Source: Alcaligenes ammonioxydans (GTDB lineage Bacteria; Pseudomonadota; Gammaproteobacteria; Burkholderiales; Burkholderiaceae_B). Taken from it: a stretch of DNA of 64,000 bases. Where the stretch lies: NCBI RefSeq assembly GCF_019343455.1, contig NZ_CP049362.1:2046001-2110000 (forward strand). Reading direction: 5' to 3'. Each line of letters opens with the position of its first letter. The first letter of the stretch is position 1. This document shows, one piece after another, positions 48,034 to 55,963 of the stretch. The notes beneath the pieces are model-generated. The model had not been told where the DNA came from. It searched no databases and saw only the letters and a list, made by a program, of their open reading frames with translations. The translations under genes and the position numbers were made by a program.

Positions 48034-49719
48034 TTACAATGCGATGCGACGGAAGTCAGCCAGCATCGTTGCCAGGAAGGCATTGAAACGGGCGGCAGAG
48101 GCACCATCAATAACACGGTGGTCGTAGGACAGGGACAGCGGCAACATCAAGCGTGGCTCGAACTCCTTGCCATTCCAGACTGGCTGTATGGAGGAGCGCG
48201 ACAGACCCAGAATGGCCACTTCTGGCGCATTGATGATGGGTGTGAAGTCCGTGCCGCCAATACCGCCCAGCGAAGAAATGGTGAAGCAACCGCCCTGCAT
48301 CTGAGCTGCGCTCAACTTGCCGTCACGGGCCGCGGCGGCCAGTTCGCCTGTTTCACGCGCGATATCCAGAATGCCTTTCTTGTCGGCATCACGGATGACA
48401 GGCACAACCAGACCGTTAGGCGTATCAGCGGCAAAGCCGATGTGGTAGTACTGCTTGAGCACCAGATTGTCGCCGTCCAGCGACGCATTGAACTCGGGGA
48501 ATTTCTTCAGGGCAGCCACGGCAGCCTTGATGACGAAAGCCAGCATGGTGACGCGAGCGCCGGACTTCTTGTATTCCTCGTTCAGCTCTTTGCGCAACGC
48601 TTCCAGCGACGTGATGTCAGCCAGATCGTTATTGGTGACATGCGGAATCATGACCCAGTTGCGATGCAGGTTGGCACCCGAGATTTTCTTGATGCGCGAC
48701 AGGGCTTGGGTTTCGACAGGACCAAATTTGGCAAAGTCCACCTTGGGCCAGGCCAACACGTCCAGACCACCGACCTGGGCAGCAGTACCGGCAGCGGTAA
48801 CCGGAGCGGCACCGCCCGCCATGACCTGCTTGACAAAGCCGCGCACGTCGTCCGCCGTAATCCGGCCTTTGTCGCCGGAGCCATGGACCTTGGCCAGATC
48901 CACGCCCAGTTCGCGAGCGAACTTGCGAACGCTGGGCGACGCATGGGGAAGATTGCGCAAGGAAACTTCGGCATCCGCAAACGCTGCAGTAGGCGAAACA
49001 CGCTCTGGGGCGGGAGCACCCGCACCCACCACCACCGAAGAGCTGGCAGCAGAAGCTGCTGCAGCGGGTGCCGCTTCGGCCTTGGGAGCGGGGGCGGCCT
49101 CGGCTTTGGCTGGCGCAGGCGCTGCGGCGTTACCTTGCACCGTCAACTCCAGGATGTCGCTGCCCTGGCTGACCTTGTCACCCAGCTTGACCTTGATGGC
49201 GGTCACCACGCCAGCGTGGGAAGACGGCACTTCCATGGAGGCCTTGTCCGACTCCACGGTAATCAGGCTTTGATCCACCTCAACGGTGTCACCCACCTGC
49301 ACCATGATTTCAATGACGTCCACATCGCGAGCGTCGCCGATATCAGGAACCTGCACGGTCACTTGCTGCTCGTCACCGGCGGGAGCTGCCGCGGCAGCGG
49401 CAGGCGCCGCTTCAGCTTGAGCAGCAGGAACAGCGTCGGCCTTGGCAGGCTCAGCGGCAGGCGCGGCCTGCGCGCCTTCGGCGGCTTCCAGTTCCAGAAC
49501 CAGACTGCCTTCCTTAACCTTGTCGCCCAGCTTGACCTTGATCGACTTGACCACGCCCGCGTCGGACGAGGGAATCTCCATGGAAGCCTTGTCGGACTCC
49601 ACGGTAATCAGGCTTTGCTCGACCTCGATGGTCTCGCCTTCCTTGACCAGGATTTCGATCACTTCGACTGCGTCGTCAGCACCGATATCCGGGATTTTGA
49701 CTTGAATGATATTGCTCAT
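48034..49719 (-). CDS. aceF: Dihydrolipoyllysine acetyltransferase (E2 of pyruvate dehydrogenase)
   Basis: The core of the pyruvate dehydrogenase complex, which moves the acetyl group from lipoyl-Lys to CoA. The 561 residues contain two lipoyl domains (about 1-78 and 120-197), each with ESDKASME around the modified Lys. Ala/Pro-rich linkers follow, then a peripheral-subunit-binding domain near 255-295 (SPSVRKFARELGVDLAKVHG) and the catalytic domain. The active-site motif LSYDHRVIDGASAARF is near the end. aceE lies 11 bp upstream. Confidence 0.97.
   Translation of the reverse strand: MSNIIQVKIPDIGADDAVEVIEILVKEGETIEVEQSLITVESDKASMEIPSSDAGVVKSIKVKLGDKVKEGSLVLELEAAEGAQAAPAAEPAKADAVPAAQAEAAPAAAAAAPAGDEQQVTVQVPDIGDARDVDVIEIMVQVGDTVEVDQSLITVESDKASMEVPSSHAGVVTAIKVKLGDKVSQGSDILELTVQGNAAAPAPAKAEAAPAPKAEAAPAAAASAASSSVVVGAGAPAPERVSPTAAFADAEVSLRNLPHASPSVRKFARELGVDLAKVHGSGDKGRITADDVRGFVKQVMAGGAAPVTAAGTAAQVGGLDVLAWPKVDFAKFGPVETQALSRIKKISGANLHRNWVMIPHVTNNDLADITSLEALRKELNEEYKKSGARVTMLAFVIKAAVAALKKFPEFNASLDGDNLVLKQYYHIGFAADTPNGLVVPVIRDADKKGILDIARETGELAAAARDGKLSAAQMQGGCFTISSLGGIGGTDFTPIINAPEVAILGLSRSSIQPVWNGKEFEPRLMLPLSLSYDHRVIDGASAARFNAFLATMLADFRRIAL
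49232..49280 (-). repeat. Lipoyl-domain DNA repeat, aceF domain 2
   Basis: Nearly identical to the copies at 47885-47931 and 49577-49623; codes for the lipoyl-Lys hairpin of the second domain. Confidence 0.85.
49577..49623 (-). repeat. Lipoyl-domain DNA repeat, aceF domain 1
   Basis: Nearly identical to the copies at 47885-47931 and 49232-49280; codes for the lipoyl-Lys hairpin of the first domain. Confidence 0.85.
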
Positions 49720-49730
49720 GGTTCAGTCCC

Positions 49731-52439
49731 TTATGCGTGCTGCGGGTTGGCCTTGGAAGGATTGATGCCGTACTTGGCAATGGCCTCGGACGCTTTGCTG
49801 AACGGAACCTTGCCCTCTTCAGCCAGTGCGCGCAACGCGGCCAACACCACAAAGTGACGGTCAACCTCAAAGTGCTCACGCAGCTTGAAGCGGTAGTCGG
49901 AACGACCGAAACCATCGGTACCCAGCACCTTGAAGGTACGATCTTTGGGCACGAAAGGACGAATCTGGTCGCCAAAAGCCTTGACGTAGTCGGTCGAGAC
50001 CACGATAGGGCCATCGGTTTTGGCCAGTTGGGCCGTCACGTACGGTACGGGCAGGTCCTTGCCTTCAGGGTTGAGCAAAGCTTCACGCTCGCAGTCCAGA
50101 CCATTGCGGCGCAATTCGGTAAAGCTGGTCACGCTCCACACATCAGAGCCAATGCCCCAGTCTTTTTCCAGCAGCTCTTGTGCTGCAATCACTTCACGCA
50201 AAATCGTGCCCGAACCCATCAGCTGAACGCGCAGCTTGGCGTCCTCAGCGACCGATTTGAATTTGTACATGCCACGCAGGATGCCTTCTTCGTCACCCTC
50301 GACCAGACCGGGCTGGGCGTAGTTCTCGTTCATCAAGGTGACGTAGTAGTACACGTCTTCCTGATCCTGAACCATGCGCTTCAGACCGTGCTGCATGATC
50401 ACCGCCACTTCGTGCGCGAAGGTCGGGTCGTAAGACACGCAGTTGGGAATCAGCGAGGACTGAATATGGCTGTGGCCATCTTCGTGCTGCAGACCTTCGC
50501 CATTCAACGTGGTGCGACCGGCGGTACCGCCCAGCACGAAACCACGGGCTTTCATATCACCCGCTGCCCAGGCCAGATCGCCAAAGCGCTGGAAGCCGAA
50601 CATCGAGTAGTAGATGAAGAACGGGATCATGATGCGGTTGTTGTTGGAGTACGACGTGGCAGCCGCAATCCAGGAGCTGAATGCACCCTGCTCGTTAATC
50701 CCTTCCTGCAACAACTGACCATTGGCCGTTTCGCGGTAGTACATGACCTGATCTTTATCGACCGGGGTGTACTTCTGGCCTTCCGGCGCATAAATGCCGA
50801 TTTGACGGAACAGACCTTCCATACCAAAGGTACGCGATTCGTCAGCCAGGATGGGCACCGCACGCGGACCGACCTGCTTGTCGCGCAGCAAGGTATTCAG
50901 GAAACGGACAAATGCTTGCGTCGTGGAGATCTCACGGCCTTCGGCGGTGGGCTCCAGCATAGGTTTGAACGCCTCCAGGGTCGGCACGGTCAACTGTTCA
51001 TCAGCCTTGGTGCGACGCTTGGGCAGGTAGCCGCCCAATGCCTTGCGACGAGCGTGCAAATACTGCATTTCAGGCGAGTCGTCAGCAGGCTTGAAGTACG
51101 GCAGTTCTTCGAGCTTGTCATCGGGTACCGGAATATTGAAACGGTCGCGGAACTCGCGCACAGCGTCCAGATCCAGGCTCTTTTGCTGGTGCGAAGGGTT
51201 CTTGGCCTGGCCAACGTGGCCCATGCCATAGCCCTTGATCGTCTTGGCCAGAATAACGGTAGGCTGACCTTCGTGCTTGGTGGCAGCGTCAAACGCCGCA
51301 TACACCTTGTGAGGATCATGACCGCCGCGGTTCAGACGCCAGATGTCCTCATCGCTCATGCGGCTGACCATCTCCAGCAGCTTAGGATGCTTGCCAAAGA
51401 AGTGCTCACGAACATAGGCACCGTCGTTGGCTTTGTACGCCTGGTACTCGCCGTCCACGGTTTCTTCCATGACCTTGCGCAAGATGCCTTCCTTGTCGCG
51501 CGCCAGCAATGGATCCCAGTAACCGCCCCAGATCAGCTTGAGCACGTTCCAGCCAGCGCCCCGGAAGGTCCCTTCCAGTTCCTGGATGATCTTGCCGTTG
51601 CCACGCACAGGGCCGTCCAGTCGCTGCAGGTTGCAGTTCACGATGAAAATCAGGTTGTCCAGCTTTTCACGGGCAGCCAGACCAATCGCACCCAGGGATT
51701 CAGGTTCGTCCATCTCGCCGTCGCCCAGGAACACCCAGACTTTACGGCCACTGGTATCGGCAATGCCGCGGGCATGCAGATACTTCAGGAAACGGGCCTG
51801 GTAAATGGCCATCAATGGGCCCAGACCCATGGATACCGTGGGGAACTGCCAGAATTCGGGCATCAACTTGGGATGCGGGTAAGACGGCAAGCCTTTGCCG
51901 TCCACTTCCTGACGGAAGTTGTTCAACTGATCTTCGCTAATCCGGCCTTCCATGAAAGCGCGGGCGTAGATACCGGGCGAGGAATGGCCCTGGAAAAACA
52001 CCATGTCGCCGCCGTGATCTTCGGTCTCGGCGTGCCAGAAATGGTTCTGACCGCAACCAATCATGGTCGCCAAGGAGGCAAAGGACGCAATGTGACCGCC
52101 CAGACCACCCCCATCAGGAGGGGTTTCGCGGTTGGCACGCACCACCATGGCCATGGCGTTCCAGCGAATGTAGGAACGAATGCGCTCTTCCAGAGCGAGG
52201 TTGCCAGGGTGCGCAGGTTCCAGACCGGGAGGAATCGTGTTCACATACGCCGTGTTGGGCGAGAACGGAATATGGGCGCCAGAACGACGGGCCAGATCAA
52301 TCAGCTTTTCAATAAGCTCGTGAGCGCGGGCCGGGCCTTCACGGTCCACCACCGCTTCCAGGGCGTCAAGCCACTCTTTTGTTTCTAGGGCCTGGTCTTG
52401 ACTGACCTGAGCCGAACTATTGTCTTGGGTTGAGGACAT
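49731..52439 (-). CDS. aceE: Pyruvate dehydrogenase E1 component (homodimeric)
   Basis: The thiamine diphosphate enzyme that decarboxylates pyruvate and acetylates the lipoyl groups of AceF. The ATG at 52439 has GGAG upstream and gives 902 residues, in line with E. coli (887). The thiamine motif runs from GDGEMDEPES to IFIVNCNLQRLDG near residues 230-265. The active-site FFQGHSSPGIYARAFMEGR and HTLNGEGLQHEDGHS-like GRTTLNGEGLQHEDGHSHI are also seen. It is the first gene of the pdh operon, divergent from a two-component system across a palindrome-rich gap. Confidence 0.97.
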   Translation of the reverse strand: MSSTQDNSSAQVSQDQALETKEWLDALEAVVDREGPARAHELIEKLIDLARRSGAHIPFSPNTAYVNTIPPGLEPAHPGNLALEERIRSYIRWNAMAMVVRANRETPPDGGGLGGHIASFASLATMIGCGQNHFWHAETEDHGGDMVFFQGHSSPGIYARAFMEGRISEDQLNNFRQEVDGKGLPSYPHPKLMPEFWQFPTVSMGLGPLMAIYQARFLKYLHARGIADTSGRKVWVFLGDGEMDEPESLGAIGLAAREKLDNLIFIVNCNLQRLDGPVRGNGKIIQELEGTFRGAGWNVLKLIWGGYWDPLLARDKEGILRKVMEETVDGEYQAYKANDGAYVREHFFGKHPKLLEMVSRMSDEDIWRLNRGGHDPHKVYAAFDAATKHEGQPTVILAKTIKGYGMGHVGQAKNPSHQQKSLDLDAVREFRDRFNIPVPDDKLEELPYFKPADDSPEMQYLHARRKALGGYLPKRRTKADEQLTVPTLEAFKPMLEPTAEGREISTTQAFVRFLNTLLRDKQVGPRAVPILADESRTFGMEGLFRQIGIYAPEGQKYTPVDKDQVMYYRETANGQLLQEGINEQGAFSSWIAAATSYSNNNRIMIPFFIYYSMFGFQRFGDLAWAAGDMKARGFVLGGTAGRTTLNGEGLQHEDGHSHIQSSLIPNCVSYDPTFAHEVAVIMQHGLKRMVQDQEDVYYYVTLMNENYAQPGLVEGDEEGILRGMYKFKSVAEDAKLRVQLMGSGTILREVIAAQELLEKDWGIGSDVWSVTSFTELRRNGLDCEREALLNPEGKDLPVPYVTAQLAKTDGPIVVSTDYVKAFGDQIRPFVPKDRTFKVLGTDGFGRSDYRFKLREHFEVDRHFVVLAALRALAEEGKVPFSKASEAIAKYGINPSKANPQHA

Positions 52440-52579
52440 ATAGTGTCTCCATATATGTGGTAGTAGTCCGGTCTTGCTCGACGCTGAGCCGCCCATCTCC
52501 TGAGAAGTAAAGCGATCCTGACCGAAGCGGGTATTGCGGACTGTGAGCGTTCAAGGCGGGGTACGCCTGCACCAACCCA

Positions 52580-52599
52580 TTCTAGGAAAGAACCTAGAA
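52580..52599. promoter_or_regulatory. Perfect 7 bp-arm palindrome upstream of aceE
   Basis: TTCTAGG and CCTAGAA are perfectly complementary across a 6 bp spacer, in the region shared by aceE and the sensor kinase gene. It is a candidate binding site for a dimeric regulator. Confidence 0.45.
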
Positions 52600-52612
52600 A
52601 CGCTCAAGCAAA

Positions 52613-52649
52613 ATTTCATTTTATGGTATGTGTTTTCATAATACGAAAT
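52613..52649. promoter_or_regulatory. Imperfect 13 bp-arm palindrome upstream of the sensor kinase
   Basis: ATTTCATTTTATG and CATAATACGAAAT are complementary at 11 of 13 positions across an 11 bp centre. It is AT-rich and lies 58 bp before the sensor kinase start codon, so it overlaps the likely promoter zone. Confidence 0.4.
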
Positions 52650-52706
52650 ATCACTAAAAAAAATAGCCCTACATTACAATTCAGCCATACTTCTTTTCGT
52701 GCAGTT

Positions 52707-54464
52707 ATGGCCACTCATCCTAAAAAGTCTCTGATCCCTTCAACCTTCTACGATCAGGCCAAGCAGAACCGGCGTGGATTCTATTGGCTGACGCCGGTTG
52801 TCGTGCTGTTTCTTTACCTCTGTGTCATGGGGGTATTTCTCTGGCTGCAACGTCTGCAAAACGACAGCGTCATGTTTGTGACCATCGATCAGGAAACGCG
52901 CCAGCAGCGTTTGATGATGGTGATTCTGGCCCTGTCATTGGTCATTGTGGTCAGCCTGCTGGCCTTGTGGCGCTATACCCGCTTTCGAACCCACGCCGAG
53001 GCCGCCCAGACAGCCGAGACCGGGTTTCGACGCGCCATGGAAAATTCCATGTCCACGGGGATGCGCGTCTTTGACATGCAAGGCCGCATTGCCTATGTCA
53101 ACCCTGCGTTTTGCAGAATGATTGGCTGGAACGAGGCCGATCTGGTCGGTCGCACCGCCCCTTTCCCCTACTGGTTGCCCGGTCGTCATCAGCAGCACCA
53201 GGAAACGCTGGATTTGCTCTTGTCCGGACGAACCCCCAGCAGCGGACTGGAAGTGGAAGCCCAGCGACGGGACGGATCGCGTTTTACCGCCCGCATGTAC
53301 GTCTCGCCTTTGCGCGCCCCCAACGGAGAGCAGATCGGCTGGATGACTTCCATGACCGACATTACCGAACCCAAACGTATCCGTGAAGCCCTGACCGCCG
53401 CTCACGAACGCTTCATGACCGTACTGGAGGGTCTGGATGATGCCATTTCCGTGGTCGCCGATACCTCCGAGGGCCTGGAGCTGCTGTTTGCCAATCGCAC
53501 TTATCGACGCTTCTTTGGCGCCCAGTCCAACGGCCATGCCGAACTGCTGGGAGGGCGTCTCGGTCGCTTCACGGACGAGACCGTGGAAATTTATTCTGAA
53601 TCAGCGGCCCGCTGGTTCGAGGTCCACCATCGTATGCTGGCCTGGACCGATGGCCGCCGTGTGCGTTTGCAAGTGGCACGCGATATTACCGACCGACGCA
53701 AACACGAAGAGGCTTCGCGCATTCAACAGGAAAAAGTTCAGCTGACCAGCCGTCTGACCACGATGGGCGAGATGGCCTCCTCGCTGGCCCACGAATTGAA
53801 TCAGCCGCTGACAGCCATCAACAACTACAGCATGGGCGCGGTTGCCATGCTCAAGTCAGGCCGCTACCAGCCCGAGACCTTGCTGGCTGCCTTGGAAAAA
53901 GCGGCCCAGCAGGCCGAACGGGCCGGCAAGATCATCAGCCGCATCCGCGAGTTCGTCAAACGCAGTGAGCCGCGTCGCACGCGCGTCAAAGTCATGCGCA
54001 TTGTGGAAAATGCCGTGGGCTTTGCAGAAATTGACGCCCGCAAACGCCAGATCGAAATCGAACTGAGCATCCCCGATCCCGTTCCAGACGTCATTGCCGA
54101 CCCCATTCTCATAGAACAGGTATTATTGAACCTGCTCAAAAATGGGATCGAAGCCATGGAACACAGCGAGCATCATGTGCTTCAATTGGTGATTACCCAA
54201 CAAGAATCGCTTTTGGAGATGGCCGTCATCGACCGTGGTCATGGCCTGAAAGATCCCGAGCGCCTCTTTGAACCGTTTTACAGTACCAAGTCCGAAGGCC
54301 TTGGGATGGGCCTGAACATCTGCCGCACAATTATTGAATCGCATCACGGCCGCCTGTGGGCAGTCGGCAATCCCGAGGGTGGAACGATCTTTCGTTTCAG
54401 TCTACCTTGTGCAGCGCCCGATGTAGCGGACACCCTTGATAACAAACTGGAGATACCCGAATGA
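52707..54464 (+). CDS. PAS-domain sensor histidine kinase, FixL/DctB-like
   Basis: A membrane-bound sensor of a two-component system. From the ATG at 52707 (585 residues) there are transmembrane helices at about 24-47 and 71-89 with a very short periplasmic loop. Two PAS-like regions follow (about 105-224 and 234-330), then a HisKA helix with the phosphorylated His362 in SSLAHELNQPLTAINNYS. The ATPase domain has N-box LNLLKNGIEAM and G-box EGLGMGLNICRTII. The signal is not evident; the tiny periplasmic loop suggests sensing by the cytoplasmic PAS domains or in the membrane. The response regulator gene overlaps its end by ATGA. Confidence 0.9.
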   Translation: MATHPKKSLIPSTFYDQAKQNRRGFYWLTPVVVLFLYLCVMGVFLWLQRLQNDSVMFVTIDQETRQQRLMMVILALSLVIVVSLLALWRYTRFRTHAEAAQTAETGFRRAMENSMSTGMRVFDMQGRIAYVNPAFCRMIGWNEADLVGRTAPFPYWLPGRHQQHQETLDLLLSGRTPSSGLEVEAQRRDGSRFTARMYVSPLRAPNGEQIGWMTSMTDITEPKRIREALTAAHERFMTVLEGLDDAISVVADTSEGLELLFANRTYRRFFGAQSNGHAELLGGRLGRFTDETVEIYSESAARWFEVHHRMLAWTDGRRVRLQVARDITDRRKHEEASRIQQEKVQLTSRLTTMGEMASSLAHELNQPLTAINNYSMGAVAMLKSGRYQPETLLAALEKAAQQAERAGKIISRIREFVKRSEPRRTRVKVMRIVENAVGFAEIDARKRQIEIELSIPDPVPDVIADPILIEQVLLNLLKNGIEAMEHSEHHVLQLVITQQESLLEMAVIDRGHGLKDPERLFEPFYSTKSEGLGMGLNICRTIIESHHGRLWAVGNPEGGTIFRFSLPCAAPDVADTLDNKLEIPE

Positions 54465-55084
54465 CCAGCCCGCAAATGCCATGCACCATCTACGTAGTCG
54501 ATGACGACGAAGCCGTACGGGACTCCTTGCGCTGGCTACTGGAAGCCAACGGCTACCGGGTCCGCTGCTTTGCATCGGGCGAAGAGTTTCTGGGTGCGTA
54601 CGACCCGGCCCAGGTGGCCGTGCTGATCGTGGACGTGCGCATGCCCGGCATGAGCGGCCTGGAGCTCCAGGAAGCGCTGATTGCCCGCAAATCCACTATC
54701 CCGATCGTGTTCATTACCGGTCACGGTGATGTCCCCATGGCCGTGAGCACCATGAAGAAAGGCGCGGTCGACTTTCTGGAAAAACCCTTTAACGAAGCCG
54801 ATCTGCGCACCATCGTAAGCCGCATGATTGAACAGGCTACCGCTCGCGCCTCTCAGGCGCAGGCGCAAAAAGATCAACAAGAAGTCCTGGGCCGCCTGAC
54901 AGCGCGCGAGCAACAAGTGCTGGAGCGCATTGTTGCCGGTCGCCTGAACAAGCAAATTGCCGGGGACTTGAACATCAGCATTAAAACTGTCGAAGCGCAT
55001 CGCGCCAATATCATGGAAAAACTGGAAGTCACTACGGTTGCCGACCTCATGAAAATCGCCCTCACCAAGTCCGAGGACGTGTAA
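54461..55084 (+). CDS. FixJ-family response regulator
   Basis: The DNA-binding partner of the preceding kinase. The 207 residues comprise a receiver domain with the acidic pocket VVDDDEAV and phosphorylated Asp58 in IVDVRMPGMSG. ITGHGDVPMAV and the conserved Lys in FLEKPF complete it. A LuxR-type helix-turn-helix near 140-200 follows (LTAREQQVLERIVAGRLNKQIA, split here as LTAREQQVLERIVAGR then LNKQIAGDL). folD starts on the base after its stop codon, so the two are co-transcribed. The divergent pdh operon is a plausible target. Confidence 0.93.
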   Translation: MTSPQMPCTIYVVDDDEAVRDSLRWLLEANGYRVRCFASGEEFLGAYDPAQVAVLIVDVRMPGMSGLELQEALIARKSTIPIVFITGHGDVPMAVSTMKKGAVDFLEKPFNEADLRTIVSRMIEQATARASQAQAQKDQQEVLGRLTAREQQVLERIVAGRLNKQIAGDLNISIKTVEAHRANIMEKLEVTTVADLMKIALTKSEDV

Positions 55085-55948
55085 ATGAGTGCTCGTATTA
55101 TTGATGGAAAAAAGCTGTCCACCGCCATCAAGGCGGACGTTGCAGAACGTGTTGCCAAACTCAAGCAGACTCACGGCATCCAGGCAGGCCTGACCGTGGT
55201 GCTGGTCGGGGAAGATCCCGCCTCGCAAGTCTATGTGCGCAACAAGGGCCTGGCATGTGAAGCCGCCGGCCTGAAGTCCGACATCATCCGCCTGCCTGCA
55301 GATACCAGCGAAACGGAACTGCTCGCACTGATTAAGCGCCTGAATCAGGACAGCTCGGTACACGGCATTTTGGTCCAGTTGCCCCTGCCCGCCCATCTGG
55401 ACGAGCATAAAGTGATCGAAACCATTGCTCCCCACAAGGACGTGGACGGCTTTCACGTCAGCAACGCGGGCATGCTCATGACCGGCAAACCTCTGTTTGC
55501 TCCCTGCACGCCCTATGGCGTGATGAAAATGCTGGAGTCGGAACACGTGGCCTTGCGCGGTGCGGAAGCCGTCGTTGTTGGCGCCAGCAATATCGTGGGC
55601 AAACCCATGGCCATGCTCTTGCTGGCGGCGGGCGCTACGGTCACCCTGTGCAACTCCAAGACACGTGATCTGGCCGCTCAGACCCGCCGCGCCGATGTGC
55701 TGGTCGCGGCTGTAGGCCGCCCCGGCATCATTACCGGTGATATGGTCAAGCCCGGTGCCGTGGTGATCGACGTGGGCATCAACCGCGGTCCCGACGGCAA
55801 GCTGTGCGGTGACGTGGACTTTGCCAGTGCCAGCGAAGTGGCCTCGGCCATTACGCCCGTGCCCGGTGGCGTCGGCCCCATGACCATTGCCATGCTGCTG
55901 GTCAACACCTTGGAAGCGGCCGAACGCTCGGCCACCATCAGTCTTTAA
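55085..55948 (+). CDS. folD: Bifunctional methylenetetrahydrofolate dehydrogenase/cyclohydrolase
   Basis: Interconverts 5,10-methylene- and 10-formyl-tetrahydrofolate with NADP, supplying one-carbon units. The 287 residues include the substrate block [15 protein letters not shown] with the catalytic Lys near residue 56, then [19 protein letters not shown]. The NADP loop is [17 protein letters not shown] near residue 165, and the C-terminal run is [15 protein letters not shown]. It directly abuts the response regulator gene. Confidence 0.97.
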   Translation: MSARIIDGKKLSTAIKADVAERVAKLKQTHGIQAGLTVVLVGEDPASQVYVRNKGLACEAAGLKSDIIRLPADTSETELLALIKRLNQDSSVHGILVQLPLPAHLDEHKVIETIAPHKDVDGFHVSNAGMLMTGKPLFAPCTPYGVMKMLESEHVALRGAEAVVVGASNIVGKPMAMLLLAAGATVTLCNSKTRDLAAQTRRADVLVAAVGRPGIITGDMVKPGAVVIDVGINRGPDGKLCGDVDFASASEVASAITPVPGGVGPMTIAMLLVNTLEAAERSATISL

Positions 55949-55963
55949 TTTATTCAACGGTTT

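Noticed and set aside
46198..49857. A 1219-codon open frame on the plus strand opposite lpdA and aceF
   Set aside because: It is antisense to two well-supported genes and crosses their junction. The translation has no family likeness and is His/Gln-rich, as expected from the reverse complement of GC-biased codons.
49737..52388. An 883-codon open frame on the plus strand opposite aceE
   Set aside because: Antisense shadow of aceE. Its length reflects codon bias, not selection for a protein.
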